Part shown: in pieces, positions 27,125 to 34,128 of the stretch
How positions within the stretch are numbered: position 1 is the first letter of the stretch
How the letters are laid out: every line of letters begins with the position of its first letter
Origin: Streptohalobacillus salinus
GTDB lineage: Bacteria > Bacillota > Bacilli > Bacillales > Amphibacillaceae
DNA length: 64,000 nucleotides
Assembly (NCBI RefSeq): GCF_003201605.1
Contig: NZ_QJJR01000009.1
Coordinates: 26,673 to 90,672 of the forward strand
Reading direction: 5' to 3'
Made by a program: the position numbers and the translations under genes
Notes under the pieces: generated by a model
The model's input: only the letters and a program-made list of their open reading frames with translations
Databases searched by the model: none
Told to the model about the DNA's origin: nothing

Positions 27125-28411
27125 TTAAGCAGCTTCCTGAATTCCCTTTAATGATGGGATATCTTGCATCATGCGTTGTGGATCAAATGCACACTTGCGT
27201 GTGCCTATCACATAAAAGATTTTAATTAATTTTCTAGCTAAGGCAATAAAGGACTGTTTCCCTGTTAATGGGTTGTTGGCTCGTGTGCGATAATGGTCAT
27301 GTAATTGGCTGAAGGCGGCATTGTGTTTGGCTAGCGGAATGGCGACCTGATAAAGAATATTTCTCAGTCGTTTGCGCCCTCTTTTCGTAATGGAGGTGCG
27401 TCCTTTGTGTAAGCCTGATTGATTCATCTTTAAATTGAGTCCCGCTAGTTTAATAATTTGGCGTGGATCTCGGTATTGTGTGATATCACCGACTTCAGAA
27501 AAGAAGGCGACCACAGTCATCGCACCAATACCTTTGATATCAATCATTTCCTCTGCACCTGGAACCTCCATCACAAGCGTGACGAGTTCATTTTCTAGTG
27601 ACGCTAATCGTTCTGCCAAACCATGATATTGATTCATAAGATAAGCCATCTCCTGACGTGCCATCTTTAAACCAACACGTATACCCACACTATTTTCAGC
27701 AGCCGTTTTTAAAGCGCGAATACGTTTCATACCAACCGAGCGTTTCGTTACCTTGTTGACTTCTTCTAGTAACACATCTTCCGATGTGTTGATAATATCC
27801 ACAGGGAAGTAGCCCTCTGTTAAGAGATGCAAGGCTGAGCGACCTGTCCAGTCTTTGAATACCGTAAGGGATTCAGGGAAGTAGCGATCCAGCAGATTAT
27901 GCACTTGCGCTTTGATCGATGATAAGTCTTCCTGAATCATGTCATGTAACTTCATACCTTCGCGTAATTCAGCGAACAGTTCCTCTGGTAACGTCGGTTC
28001 ATTGAACCTGCCATCTTTGATTAATTGGGCGATGAACTTCGCATCTTTTGTATCATTTTTCGTTGGCGAATCATCATCTAGCTCTTTCGAGCGTTTCACT
28101 TTTGATGGATTTACAACGACAACCTTGGAACCAAGTTCTTGTAGATAATAAGCTAAGTTCAGCCAATAGTGTCCTGTGGGTTCCATGCCAATAATAACGT
28201 CTGAGCGGCGTTCGGCATGCTTGAGGGTTTCAACCCAGGTTAGTAAGTCTTTAAAGCCAGGGAGTGTATTCTCAAACACCAAACGTTTCACAAGATCTCG
28301 ACCACGATCATCAATCGCGCGAGCCACGTGCTTACGTTTAGCGATATCCACCCCAATAATTAATGTGTTTTCTGTGATTTGCATTAAGCATTGATTTTGT
28401 GTAAAATCCAT
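27125..28411 (-). CDS. IS110-family transposase (DEDD recombinase)
   Basis: The 428-residue enzyme has an N-terminal RuvC-like DEDD domain (about 15-185) with IIGVDIAKRKHVARAI (Asp22), VIIGMEPTGHYW (Glu) and NDTKDAKFIAQLI (Asp residues), a coiled middle, and the C-terminal Tnp_20 domain with IKGIGAMTVVAFFSEVGD and SGLHKGRTSITKRGRKRL, where the catalytic serine is expected. The frame is intact and full length, so it may be active. These enzymes excise and insert DNA with guidance from an element-encoded bridge RNA. No second copy is in the window. Confidence 0.95.
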   Translation of the reverse strand: MDFTQNQCLMQITENTLIIGVDIAKRKHVARAIDDRGRDLVKRLVFENTLPGFKDLLTWVETLKHAERRSDVIIGMEPTGHYWLNLAYYLQELGSKVVVVNPSKVKRSKELDDDSPTKNDTKDAKFIAQLIKDGRFNEPTLPEELFAELREGMKLHDMIQEDLSSIKAQVHNLLDRYFPESLTVFKDWTGRSALHLLTEGYFPVDIINTSEDVLLEEVNKVTKRSVGMKRIRALKTAAENSVGIRVGLKMARQEMAYLMNQYHGLAERLASLENELVTLVMEVPGAEEMIDIKGIGAMTVVAFFSEVGDITQYRDPRQIIKLAGLNLKMNQSGLHKGRTSITKRGRKRLRNILYQVAIPLAKHNAAFSQLHDHYRTRANNPLTGKQSFIALARKLIKIFYVIGTRKCAFDPQRMMQDIPSLKGIQEAA

Positions 28412-28878
28412 TGTAGAAGTCTCCTTTCGGTACTCAAATTAGAGGTCAAGCTTGACACTCACTATCGTACCAAAGGGGCTTCTTTTTTGCATGCTTCAAA
28501 ATCATTGATTTTCCTTCGTATTTAGTTACTTACAGGAATGCTCCCTTTTATTGATTTGAAGCGATTCACTATGCCTTAACACTTCCAATTTCCTATACAC
28601 GGTCTCAAGGACCAACATACTACAAACTGATTCAATTAAGGATAGTGAAGGGGCCAGTTTATTGTACAGACTCTATGGTCTTATAACGTTGACGGCCTCT
28701 TCTTCACTTTCTACTATAAAAAAAATAGTAGTGTAAATACACCGTCGTGGATATTACACTACTAATCTTAGTATGTTTATTGTACAACCCGTTTATATCA
28801 TTTAATAAAAAATGTTTTTAGTAACCGACAATTTTTTTACCTAAAAAAAGAACATAAGTTCTCTTACGGGGTGGTATT
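28412..28878. other. Gene-free interval between the IS element and the sigma-like cassette
   Basis: No convincing reading frame is seen. It contains the probable IS right end (to about 28500), AT-rich filler, a minus-strand terminator (28719-28764) and a 12-bp direct repeat GTTTATTGTACA at 28657-28668 and 28775-28786 on either side of it. Confidence 0.5.
28719..28764 (-). terminator. Minus-strand intrinsic terminator
   Basis: TAGTAGTGTAA and TTACACTACTA (28764-28754 and 28736-28726 on the minus strand) form an 11-bp stem, followed by eight T residues. There is no minus-strand gene immediately upstream, so it may be left from a rearranged unit. Confidence 0.65.
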
Positions 28879-29126
28879 GTGAATATATATAGTAAGTTAC
28901 AAGAAGATAAAAATCCCATTATAGTACAATTCATCCAAAGTACTGAAAGAAAGAAATTATTAAATAATTACTTGAATGATCCTAGCTATAAAAACAGAAA
29001 CATTATAGATGAAGCTATAAGTACTATTATGTAAAAGTAACTACAATTTCTTATTTTTCTAAAGTTTGTAAATTCGAAGCTATGAAATTTGATAAAAAAT
29101 TAAGGAGCGCTCTTGAAAATGGATGA
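28879..29126 (+). pseudogene. Frameshifted SigO/UviA-like sigma factor fragment
   Basis: A GTG-started frame (28879-29034, 51 residues, GGGGTGG upstream) ends early, but a second frame from about 29026 to the TGA at 29124-29126 continues the same protein: ...NIIDEAIS then YYVKVTTISYFSKVCKFEAMKFDKKLR. Joined, they resemble the N-terminal part of the short sigma-70-like proteins that precede YvrJ in Bacillus plasmids and chromosomes (pattern: LD..F..YY.., RFT.YLSK.., EA..FDKK.R). The rest of the sigma factor, including region 4, is missing. The end overlaps the YvrJ start in ATGGATGA. Family placement is from memory. Confidence 0.6.
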
Positions 29127-29270
29127 AATTAATCTTATAGAAATTATTGATAACGCTGGTTTTCCTATCACAACAACTATATATCTATTATATCGTCTTG
29201 AAAAAAAATCGAAAAATTAGAAACAGCCATTACAAAATTATCTACAGTTATAACAACTACTAAAGGGTGA
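29119..29270 (+). pseudogene. YvrJ-like peptide with a frameshift in an A8 tract
   Basis: From ATG 29119 the first 29 codons read MDEINLIEIIDNAGFPITTT then YLLYRLEKK, matching the YvrJ family (GFP followed by a membrane helix and ..YLL.R.E.K). At the run of eight A residues (29201-29208) the frame shifts: the zero frame stops at TAG 29218-29220 (33 residues), while the -1 frame continues KIEKLETAITKLSTVI to TGA at 29268, giving the 50-residue length expected of YvrJ. Either a base has been lost, or slippage on the A tract restores the protein. Confidence 0.65.
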
Positions 29271-29279
29271 TTAATTATT

Positions 29280-29495
29280 TTGAATAAAAAAGCATTGATG
29301 GGGGACATTATTTTTTATCTTGAACCCAGTATTAAAAAGGCCTTAAATCAAACCAATATTAAGAATAGAGAGGAATTAAAGCAAGAATTGCATTTTAAAA
29401 TTATTAATAAAGTATCCAAAGAAGACATAGAGAATATTCCAGGATTTTTTGAGACAATTATTAATGATGATACACCATCAGCTACAAATCACTAA
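29280..29495 (+). CDS. Sigma region 2-like small protein (RsoA-like)
   Basis: A 71-residue frame with a TTG start and AAAGGGTG upstream. The sequence LEPSIKKALNQT, NREELKQELHFKII and IPGFF matches the pattern of the small helix-turn-helix/sigma-2-like proteins that follow YvrJ in Bacilli and that resemble RsoA, the partner of SigO in B. subtilis. The frame is intact while its two neighbours are broken. It ends nine bases before the convergent DUF3967 gene. The function is inferred from context only. Confidence 0.55.
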   Translation: MNKKALMGDIIFYLEPSIKKALNQTNIKNREELKQELHFKIINKVSKEDIENIPGFFETIINDDTPSATNH

Positions 29496-29503
29496 ATCAT
29501 GAA

Positions 29504-29989
29504 TTATGTTTTCTTTTTTGTAAATAATCTACTAATCAAAGATTTCTTTTGATAACTCTCTTTATTTATCACTTCAATGAGATGCTGCTGATTTTCATTG
29601 TATTTTTCTTCAATACTCTCTAATCGTTTATTTAGCGACAAGATTAACTCATTCTGATTCAAAATGAGCAATTTCAATTCCTCAATGCTTTCTTTACTAT
29701 CTGTTGCGGTGATGTTGCGCTGTTCTGTTAAACTTGTTTCGTTTGTTTCGGTTTTATATTGCGCTTGATAAACAACGCCATCAATAGCTTCTTCGAGCGT
29801 TATACCGTTATGCTTAGCCTGAATGATCGTACGTATCGCTATAACGTCTTTATCACGGAAAAATCTGTGACCTTGAGAGTTTCCATCGAAAGAATAGCCG
29901 CTTTTCTCCAACATGCCACAATACTTTCTTAACGTTGTAGGTTTGAGATTTAAATGTGTTGAAACATCTTTTACACTATAAACATTCAT
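29504..29989 (-). CDS. MerR-like DNA-binding protein with DUF3967-type tail
   Basis: The protein (161 residues from the ATG at 29989; a GTG at 30001 is also possible) has an N-terminal helix-turn-helix of the MerR/RacA type (MNVYSVKDVSTHLNLKPTTL, then GHRFFRDKDVIAIRTII), a linker, and a C-terminal coiled coil (about 105-145) ending in a basic tail LISRLFTKKKT, as in DUF3967 proteins. GGTGGTGG precedes the ATG. Such proteins accompany Rep_3 initiators on Bacillus plasmids and probably serve in replication control or partition. It is directly downstream of the Rep remnant. Confidence 0.75.
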   Translation of the reverse strand: MNVYSVKDVSTHLNLKPTTLRKYCGMLEKSGYSFDGNSQGHRFFRDKDVIAIRTIIQAKHNGITLEEAIDGVVYQAQYKTETNETSLTEQRNITATDSKESIEELKLLILNQNELILSLNKRLESIEEKYNENQQHLIEVINKESYQKKSLISRLFTKKKT

Positions 29990-30013
29990 TGCATCCACCA
30001 CCCATTAGCTTTT

Positions 30014-30497
30014 TTATTCCCCATCTTCTTCTAGCCAATTGTAATAAATATGATGATGATTACCAGGTAAGTCGTGTAGCTTATTTAAGTGAATTTTAGC
30101 ATTTTGGATTAACAAATCAGCTCTATTGTAAGTAATAGAAACATTATCTTTAATATAAGGACGCAGTTCTCTAACCAAATCGATGATTTTTAGAGCTTTA
30201 TTTTTATCTTCTTCAAAATTAATCTCTTTTAATACCTCATGTGAAGCTTCTAAAGTTTGATTAATTATTTTAGATAAAATTTTTGTAGTTTTTTGGACGC
30301 TCTTACCGATAGACCAAATTAAATTAAAGCCTACTATTTTCCGATCTTTTCTTTTTTTGTGTAGTGAACGTTTAGTTCTGTATGCTTATTAATTTCAGAA
30401 ATAGCCAAATCTAAGACACCGCGTTTGAATTGAGCTGTGCGCTTATACGTTTTTTTATTTTCTAAATCGAACAGTTGTAATAAATAAAACCGGTTGT
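30014..30497 (-). pseudogene. Rep_3-family plasmid replication initiator, truncated and frameshifted
   Basis: Two overlapping minus-strand frames form one protein. The first (about 30497-30344) reads ..RFYLLQLFDLENKKTYKRT, FKRGVLDLAISEINKHTELNV, HYTKKEKIGK and stops at TAG; adding one A at the AAAA before it brings in the second, KIVGFNLIWSIGKSVQ, running to ..YYNWLEEDGE and TAA at 30016-30014. FK..VL..AI.EIN..T.L plus K.VGF is the winged-helix 2 signature of RepB/Rep_3 initiators. The N-terminal domain is absent; the frame is closed by a stop at the first chromosomal DnaA box. The element is non-functional as an initiator. Confidence 0.75.
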
Positions 30498-30498
30498 T

Positions 30499-30835
30499 TT
30501 ATCCACAGCCTCTGTGTGTGAATTTTTATCCAAATTTTAAGTCCGACACCTTTTACCGACAACTTAACCACAGAATCACAGGATGTGGATGAAAAATACA
30601 CACAAGCGTTTGGATATGTGGATAACTCTTGAAAAACCTTGCTTATTCAATGATTTTCTGATATTATTACTGTGTTTAACTCATCCAAACATTCAACAAT
30701 AAATAAAAGTATCCACAGCCTGTGGATTACCTGTGGACATTTATACACACACTTGTATATATAGTTATCAACAGCGTTGTGCATAACTTGCATAACGCTT
30801 CTGAAGCTTGCTATAGCGATTGTTTATCATCCACA
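30499..30835. other. oriC: oriC upstream part: DnaA-box cluster
   Basis: Ten DnaA-box-like 9-mers lie in 340 bases. Perfect TTATNCACA: 30499-30507 (+), 30617-30625 (-), 30741-30749 (+), 30778-30786 (-). One mismatch: 30564-30572 (+), 30584-30592 (-), 30709-30717 (+), 30721-30729 (-), 30765-30773 (+), 30827-30835 (+). ATCCACAGCC occurs three times. This corresponds to the upstream (incA/incB) half of the bipartite Bacillus origin and also covers the dnaA promoter, allowing autoregulation. Confidence 0.92.
30788..30817 (+). promoter_or_regulatory. Candidate dnaA promoter
   Basis: TTGCAT (30788-30793), 18-base spacer, TATAGC (30812-30817) with a TGC extension. It overlaps the DnaA-box cluster. 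Transcription would begin near 30825 and leave a leader of about 135 bases with a hairpin. Confidence 0.4.
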
Positions 30836-30850
30836 GCCATGTCGTAAGAA

Positions 30851-30900
30851 AACCTTTCGATCCTGCCTGCTCTATTTAGATAGATATCGAGAGGTTTTTT
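30851..30900 (+). terminator. Terminator-like hairpin in front of dnaA
   Basis: AACCTTTCGAT (30851-30861) pairs with ATCGAGAGGTT (30886-30896), with one mismatch, followed by TTTTATAT. It lies 59 bases before the dnaA start on the coding strand and is either a dnaA leader attenuator or a stop for transcripts entering from the origin. Confidence 0.6.
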
Positions 30901-30958
30901 ATATCGGATTTTTCACGATGCGTTTGTTTGAATACTTATAAGAGAAAGGGGTTTATGG

Positions 30959-32311
30959 ATGGAGAATATTGAAGAGTTATGGGATAATACTTTGCTTCAA
31001 ATTAAAGAAAAAGTCAGTAAACCAAGCTTTGATACATGGCTTAAAAATACCAAAGCCGATCAACTAACGGATGATACCCTCATCGTATCTGCACCAAATG
31101 AATTTGCCCGTGATTGGTTAGAAAATCGTTACACAAACCTTATTTCTGAAGCGATCTTCGAAGTAACTGGTGCCAAACTAAAAACTAAATTCATTATTCC
31201 TGAGAACGAGCAAAAGGAATTAGATAAACTGCAACCGCAAGTCAAAGTACCAAGACCGAGAGACGATGATGATAATCAACTCTCAAAATCAATGTTAAAT
31301 AATAAGAACACGTTTAATACCTTTGTTATTGGTTCAGGAAATCGTTTTGCTCACGCGGCCTCTTTAGCTGTCGCAGAAGCACCAGCTAAAGCGTATAATC
31401 CTTTATTCATTTACGGGGGTGTTGGTCTCGGTAAAACTCACTTGATGCATGCGATTGGCCATTATGTACTTGATCATAATCCAAATGCGAAAGTGGTTTA
31501 CCTATCATCGGAAAAATTTACGAATGAATTTATTAATTCTATCCGTGATAATAAAGCCGAAAACTTTAGAAGCAAATACCGCAATGTCGATGTCTTGCTA
31601 ATTGATGATATTCAATTCTTAGCAGGTAAAGAACAAACACAAGAGGAATTTTTCCATACATTTAATACATTACATGAAGAAAATAAACAAATTATTATTT
31701 CGAGCGATCGACCACCAAAAGAAATTCCAACCTTAGAAGATCGTTTACGGTCTCGGTTTGAGTGGGGACTTATTACAGATATCACACCACCGGATTTAGA
31801 AACTCGGATTGCTATTTTGCGTAAAAAGGCAAAAGCAGAGGGGTTAGAAATATCTAATGAAGTAATGCTTTATATCGCCAATCAAATCGATACAAACATC
31901 CGTGAGCTTGAAGGTGCGCTTATTCGGGTTGTTGCTTATTCATCATTAACAAATCAAGACATAGATGCTTCCCTTGCAGCAGAAGCACTAAAAGATATCA
32001 TTCCTAATCAACGACCAAAGGTAATTACAATTGGTCAGATTCAAGAACTTGTTGCAGAAAGATATAACATCCGCCTTGATGAGTTTGCTGCTAAAAAACG
32101 AACAAAATCTGTTGCTTTTCCGCGTCAGATAGCCATGTACTTATCACGTGAACTCACTGATTTTTCTTTACCTAAAATTGGGGAAGAATTTGGCGGCCGC
32201 GATCACACAACGGTGATCCATGCCCATGATAAAATCGCAAGAATGATTAGTGAAGATCAATTATTGAGTCGTGATATCGAAGATATTAAGGAACGACTCA
32301 AAACATTTTAA
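30959..32311 (+). CDS. dnaA: Chromosomal replication initiator DnaA
   Basis: DnaA binds DnaA boxes as ATP-DnaA and opens the origin. The 450 residues contain domain I (about 1-85, binding helicase and regulators), a linker, the AAA+ domain (about 110-325) with Walker [16 protein letters not shown] and Walker [14 protein letters not shown], the initiator-specific motif, and domain IV with the signature [15 protein letters not shown] for box recognition. AGAAAGGGG precedes the ATG. It is flanked on both sides by DnaA boxes. Confidence 0.98.
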   Translation: MENIEELWDNTLLQIKEKVSKPSFDTWLKNTKADQLTDDTLIVSAPNEFARDWLENRYTNLISEAIFEVTGAKLKTKFIIPENEQKELDKLQPQVKVPRPRDDDDNQLSKSMLNNKNTFNTFVIGSGNRFAHAASLAVAEAPAKAYNPLFIYGGVGLGKTHLMHAIGHYVLDHNPNAKVVYLSSEKFTNEFINSIRDNKAENFRSKYRNVDVLLIDDIQFLAGKEQTQEEFFHTFNTLHEENKQIIISSDRPPKEIPTLEDRLRSRFEWGLITDITPPDLETRIAILRKKAKAEGLEISNEVMLYIANQIDTNIRELEGALIRVVAYSSLTNQDIDASLAAEALKDIIPNQRPKVITIGQIQELVAERYNIRLDEFAAKKRTKSVAFPRQIAMYLSRELTDFSLPKIGEEFGGRDHTTVIHAHDKIARMISEDQLLSRDIEDIKERLKTF

Positions 32312-32320
32312 CATTTAGCC

Positions 32321-32460
32321 TGTTGATAATGTGAATAGATGTGCACGGTTATGAACATTCTATCCACACGTGGATAACTTACGTGCTGTAAGTGTTAAAC
32401 CCGGTTATCCACATATCAACAGCCCCTATTACTATTACTACGGGTTTTTATATACAAAAT
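32321..32460 (+). other. oriC: oriC downstream part: DnaA boxes, DnaA-trios and unwinding element
   Basis: Between dnaA and dnaN lie TTATCAACA (32329-32321, -), CTATCCACA (32360-32368, +), TTATCCACG (32377-32369, -) and a perfect TTATCCACA (32405-32413, +). Next, after a short GC cluster, CTATTACTATTACTA (32426-32440) provides five consecutive DnaA-trios, followed by AT-rich DNA. This matches the order box-GC cluster-trios-DUE at the B. subtilis unwinding site. It is where strand opening should begin. Confidence 0.9.
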
Positions 32461-32498
32461 AACTAATTATACTACTTCCACTAGGAGGATTTTATTTT

Positions 32499-33638
32499 AT
32501 GAAATTTACCATTCAACGTGATCAATTAATCGATAGTTTACAACACGTAATGAAAGCCATCTCCCCTCGTGTAGCCATTCCGATTTTGACAGGTATTAAA
32601 ATTGAAGCCACGAAAGAAGGTATCAAACTAACAGGAAGTGATTCAGACATATCAATTGAATCATTCATTCCTGTTGAAGAAGATGGTTTAGTCTATGTCG
32701 AAAATATTGAACCTGGCGCAATTGTCGTCCAAGCGAAATACTTCCCAGATATTATTCGTAAATTACCACTAAAAACAATTGAAATTCAAACAGATGATAA
32801 CTATCAAATGACAATTTTATCTGGAGGCTCTGAATTCCACTTAAATGGTCAAGATGCTGAAGAGTATCCACATCTTCCGGTGCTACATACGGATAACAGC
32901 TTTGAAATTAAACATGATCTCCTGAAAGAAATGATAAAACAAACGGTTTTCGCCGTTTCAACCGTCGAAACACGTCCGATCCTTACCGGTGTCAATATGA
33001 AAGTTATCGATGGAAAACTGAACTTTGTTGCAACGGATTCACATCGACTTGCTTCTCGTGTGCTCCCGTTATCAGAAGAACAAAAACATGTGAATTTTGA
33101 AAGCATCGTTGTTCCGGGTAAGAGTTTAGCTGAACTTAATAAAATTATTGAAGAAAATGATGAAACGGTAACAATGAGTGTCAGTGATAATCAAATTCTT
33201 TTCCAAACAAAAAATATTTATTTCCTTTCACGTCTCTTAGATGGGAACTATCCAGAAACAGATCGCTTAATTCCCGACCAAAGTAAAACCGTTGTCAAAA
33301 CAAAAACAAAAGCATTGTTACAAGCGATTGACCGTGCATCACTGTTAGCAAAAGAGAACCGTAATAACGTGGTTAAACTGGAAACAAAAGATCAACATCT
33401 TGAAATTAGTTCAAATACACCAGAAGTAGGTCAGGTAACTGAGGATGTTGTAACCGAATCAACGGAAGGTGAGTCATTGAAAATTTCATTTAGTGCCAAA
33501 TATATGATTGATGCGCTTCGTATTATCGAAGAAGAGTATGTATCCATCTACTTTACGGGTGCAATGCGTCCGTTTGTTATTCGTCCCGATCAAAATGATC
33601 AAATTCTGCAACTCATTTTACCAGTAAGAACGTATTAA
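32499..33638 (+). CDS. dnaN: DNA polymerase III beta sliding clamp
   Basis: DnaN forms the dimeric ring that tethers polymerases to DNA. The 379 residues show the three-fold clamp architecture, starting MKFTIQRDQLIDSLQHVMKA and ending with the strongly conserved MRPFVIRPDQNDQ, LQLILPVRTY. TRPILTGVNM and ATDSHRLASR are further family motifs. AGGAGG precedes the ATG. The gene follows the origin unwinding site by about 60 bases and ends at a very strong terminator, so dnaA-dnaN form one unit. Confidence 0.98.
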   Translation: MKFTIQRDQLIDSLQHVMKAISPRVAIPILTGIKIEATKEGIKLTGSDSDISIESFIPVEEDGLVYVENIEPGAIVVQAKYFPDIIRKLPLKTIEIQTDDNYQMTILSGGSEFHLNGQDAEEYPHLPVLHTDNSFEIKHDLLKEMIKQTVFAVSTVETRPILTGVNMKVIDGKLNFVATDSHRLASRVLPLSEEQKHVNFESIVVPGKSLAELNKIIEENDETVTMSVSDNQILFQTKNIYFLSRLLDGNYPETDRLIPDQSKTVVKTKTKALLQAIDRASLLAKENRNNVVKLETKDQHLEISSNTPEVGQVTEDVVTESTEGESLKISFSAKYMIDALRIIEEEYVSIYFTGAMRPFVIRPDQNDQILQLILPVRTY

Positions 33639-33652
33639 AATAAATTTTTATA

Positions 33653-33702
33653 AGAACGAGCGGGAAGGCTTTTTAATAAAGCCTTCCCGCTCGTTCTTTT
33701 TA
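33653..33702 (+). terminator. Strong terminator after dnaN
   Basis: A perfect 20-bp stem (33653-33672 with 33678-33697; core GAACGAGCGGGAAGGC) with a 5-base loop, followed by TTTTTAATC. It is the longest perfect terminator stem in the window apart from that after serS. Confidence 0.95.
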
Positions 33703-33786
33703 ATCTTTTTTTGCATATTCCCCCCTTTTCTCTTGAATTTAAGGTAAAATAGAAATTAGGCGAAATTAAAGCGAATACGGGTAGGT

Positions 33787-33814
33787 TTGCGAAATTGATA
33801 AACTTTAGTAAAAT
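33787..33814 (+). promoter_or_regulatory. Promoter of the yaaA-recF-remB-gyrB group
   Basis: TTGCGA (33787-33792), 16-base spacer, TAAAAT (33809-33814). It follows the dnaN terminator, and a similar GTAAAATAGAA lies about 60 bases upstream. Confidence 0.5.
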
Positions 33815-33874
33815 AGAATAAAGACAAATGAGAAACGTTATATGGCTCAAATAGACAAAGGGAGGGATCATTTA

Positions 33875-34111
33875 ATGACGACAGAGACGATCGAAATACG
33901 AACGGAATATATTACATTAGGTCAGTTTTTAAAATTGGCTAATGTCGTTGAGTCTGGTGGCATGGTAAAACTATTTTTAAGTGAATATCCAGTCCTCGTT
34001 AATCAGGAACAAGATCAGCGACGCGGCCGAAAACTTTATCCAGGTGATGTGATTGAAATTGAAGAAGTCGGCACCTTTACGGTAAGTAATACAAACGGTC
34101 AGAACGGATAA
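33875..34111 (+). CDS. yaaA: S4-domain RNA-binding protein YaaA
   Basis: A 78-residue protein with an S4-like RNA-binding fold (TEYITLGQFLKLANVV, then GGMVKLFLSE, NQEQDQRRGRKLYPGDVIEI). In Bacilli YaaA lies between dnaN and recF and has been linked to ribosome assembly. The ATG at 33875 follows GGGAGGG; the longer frame starting at 33842 lacks a suitable site. It is followed 17 bases later by recF. Confidence 0.92.
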   Translation: MTTETIEIRTEYITLGQFLKLANVVESGGMVKLFLSEYPVLVNQEQDQRRGRKLYPGDVIEIEEVGTFTVSNTNGQNG

Positions 34112-34128
34112 AAAGGTAGGCTGTCAGT

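Larger units (their letters stand above)
26844..28500 (-). mobile_element. IS110-family insertion sequence (ends approximate)
   Basis: The element comprises an IS110-type transposase gene, about 270 structured non-coding bases on its 3' side and a short 5' flank. IS110 elements lack long terminal repeats, so ends cannot be fixed by eye. A weak pair, TTTCAAGCAT (26844-26853) and its near inverted copy TTTGAAGCAT (minus strand 28500-28491), may mark ends. It lies between the secreted protein gene and the sigma-like cassette. Confidence 0.6.

Noticed and set aside
32147..32162. TTATCACGTGAACTCA in dnaA as a parS site
   Set aside because: Several mismatches to the consensus and located in coding sequence.
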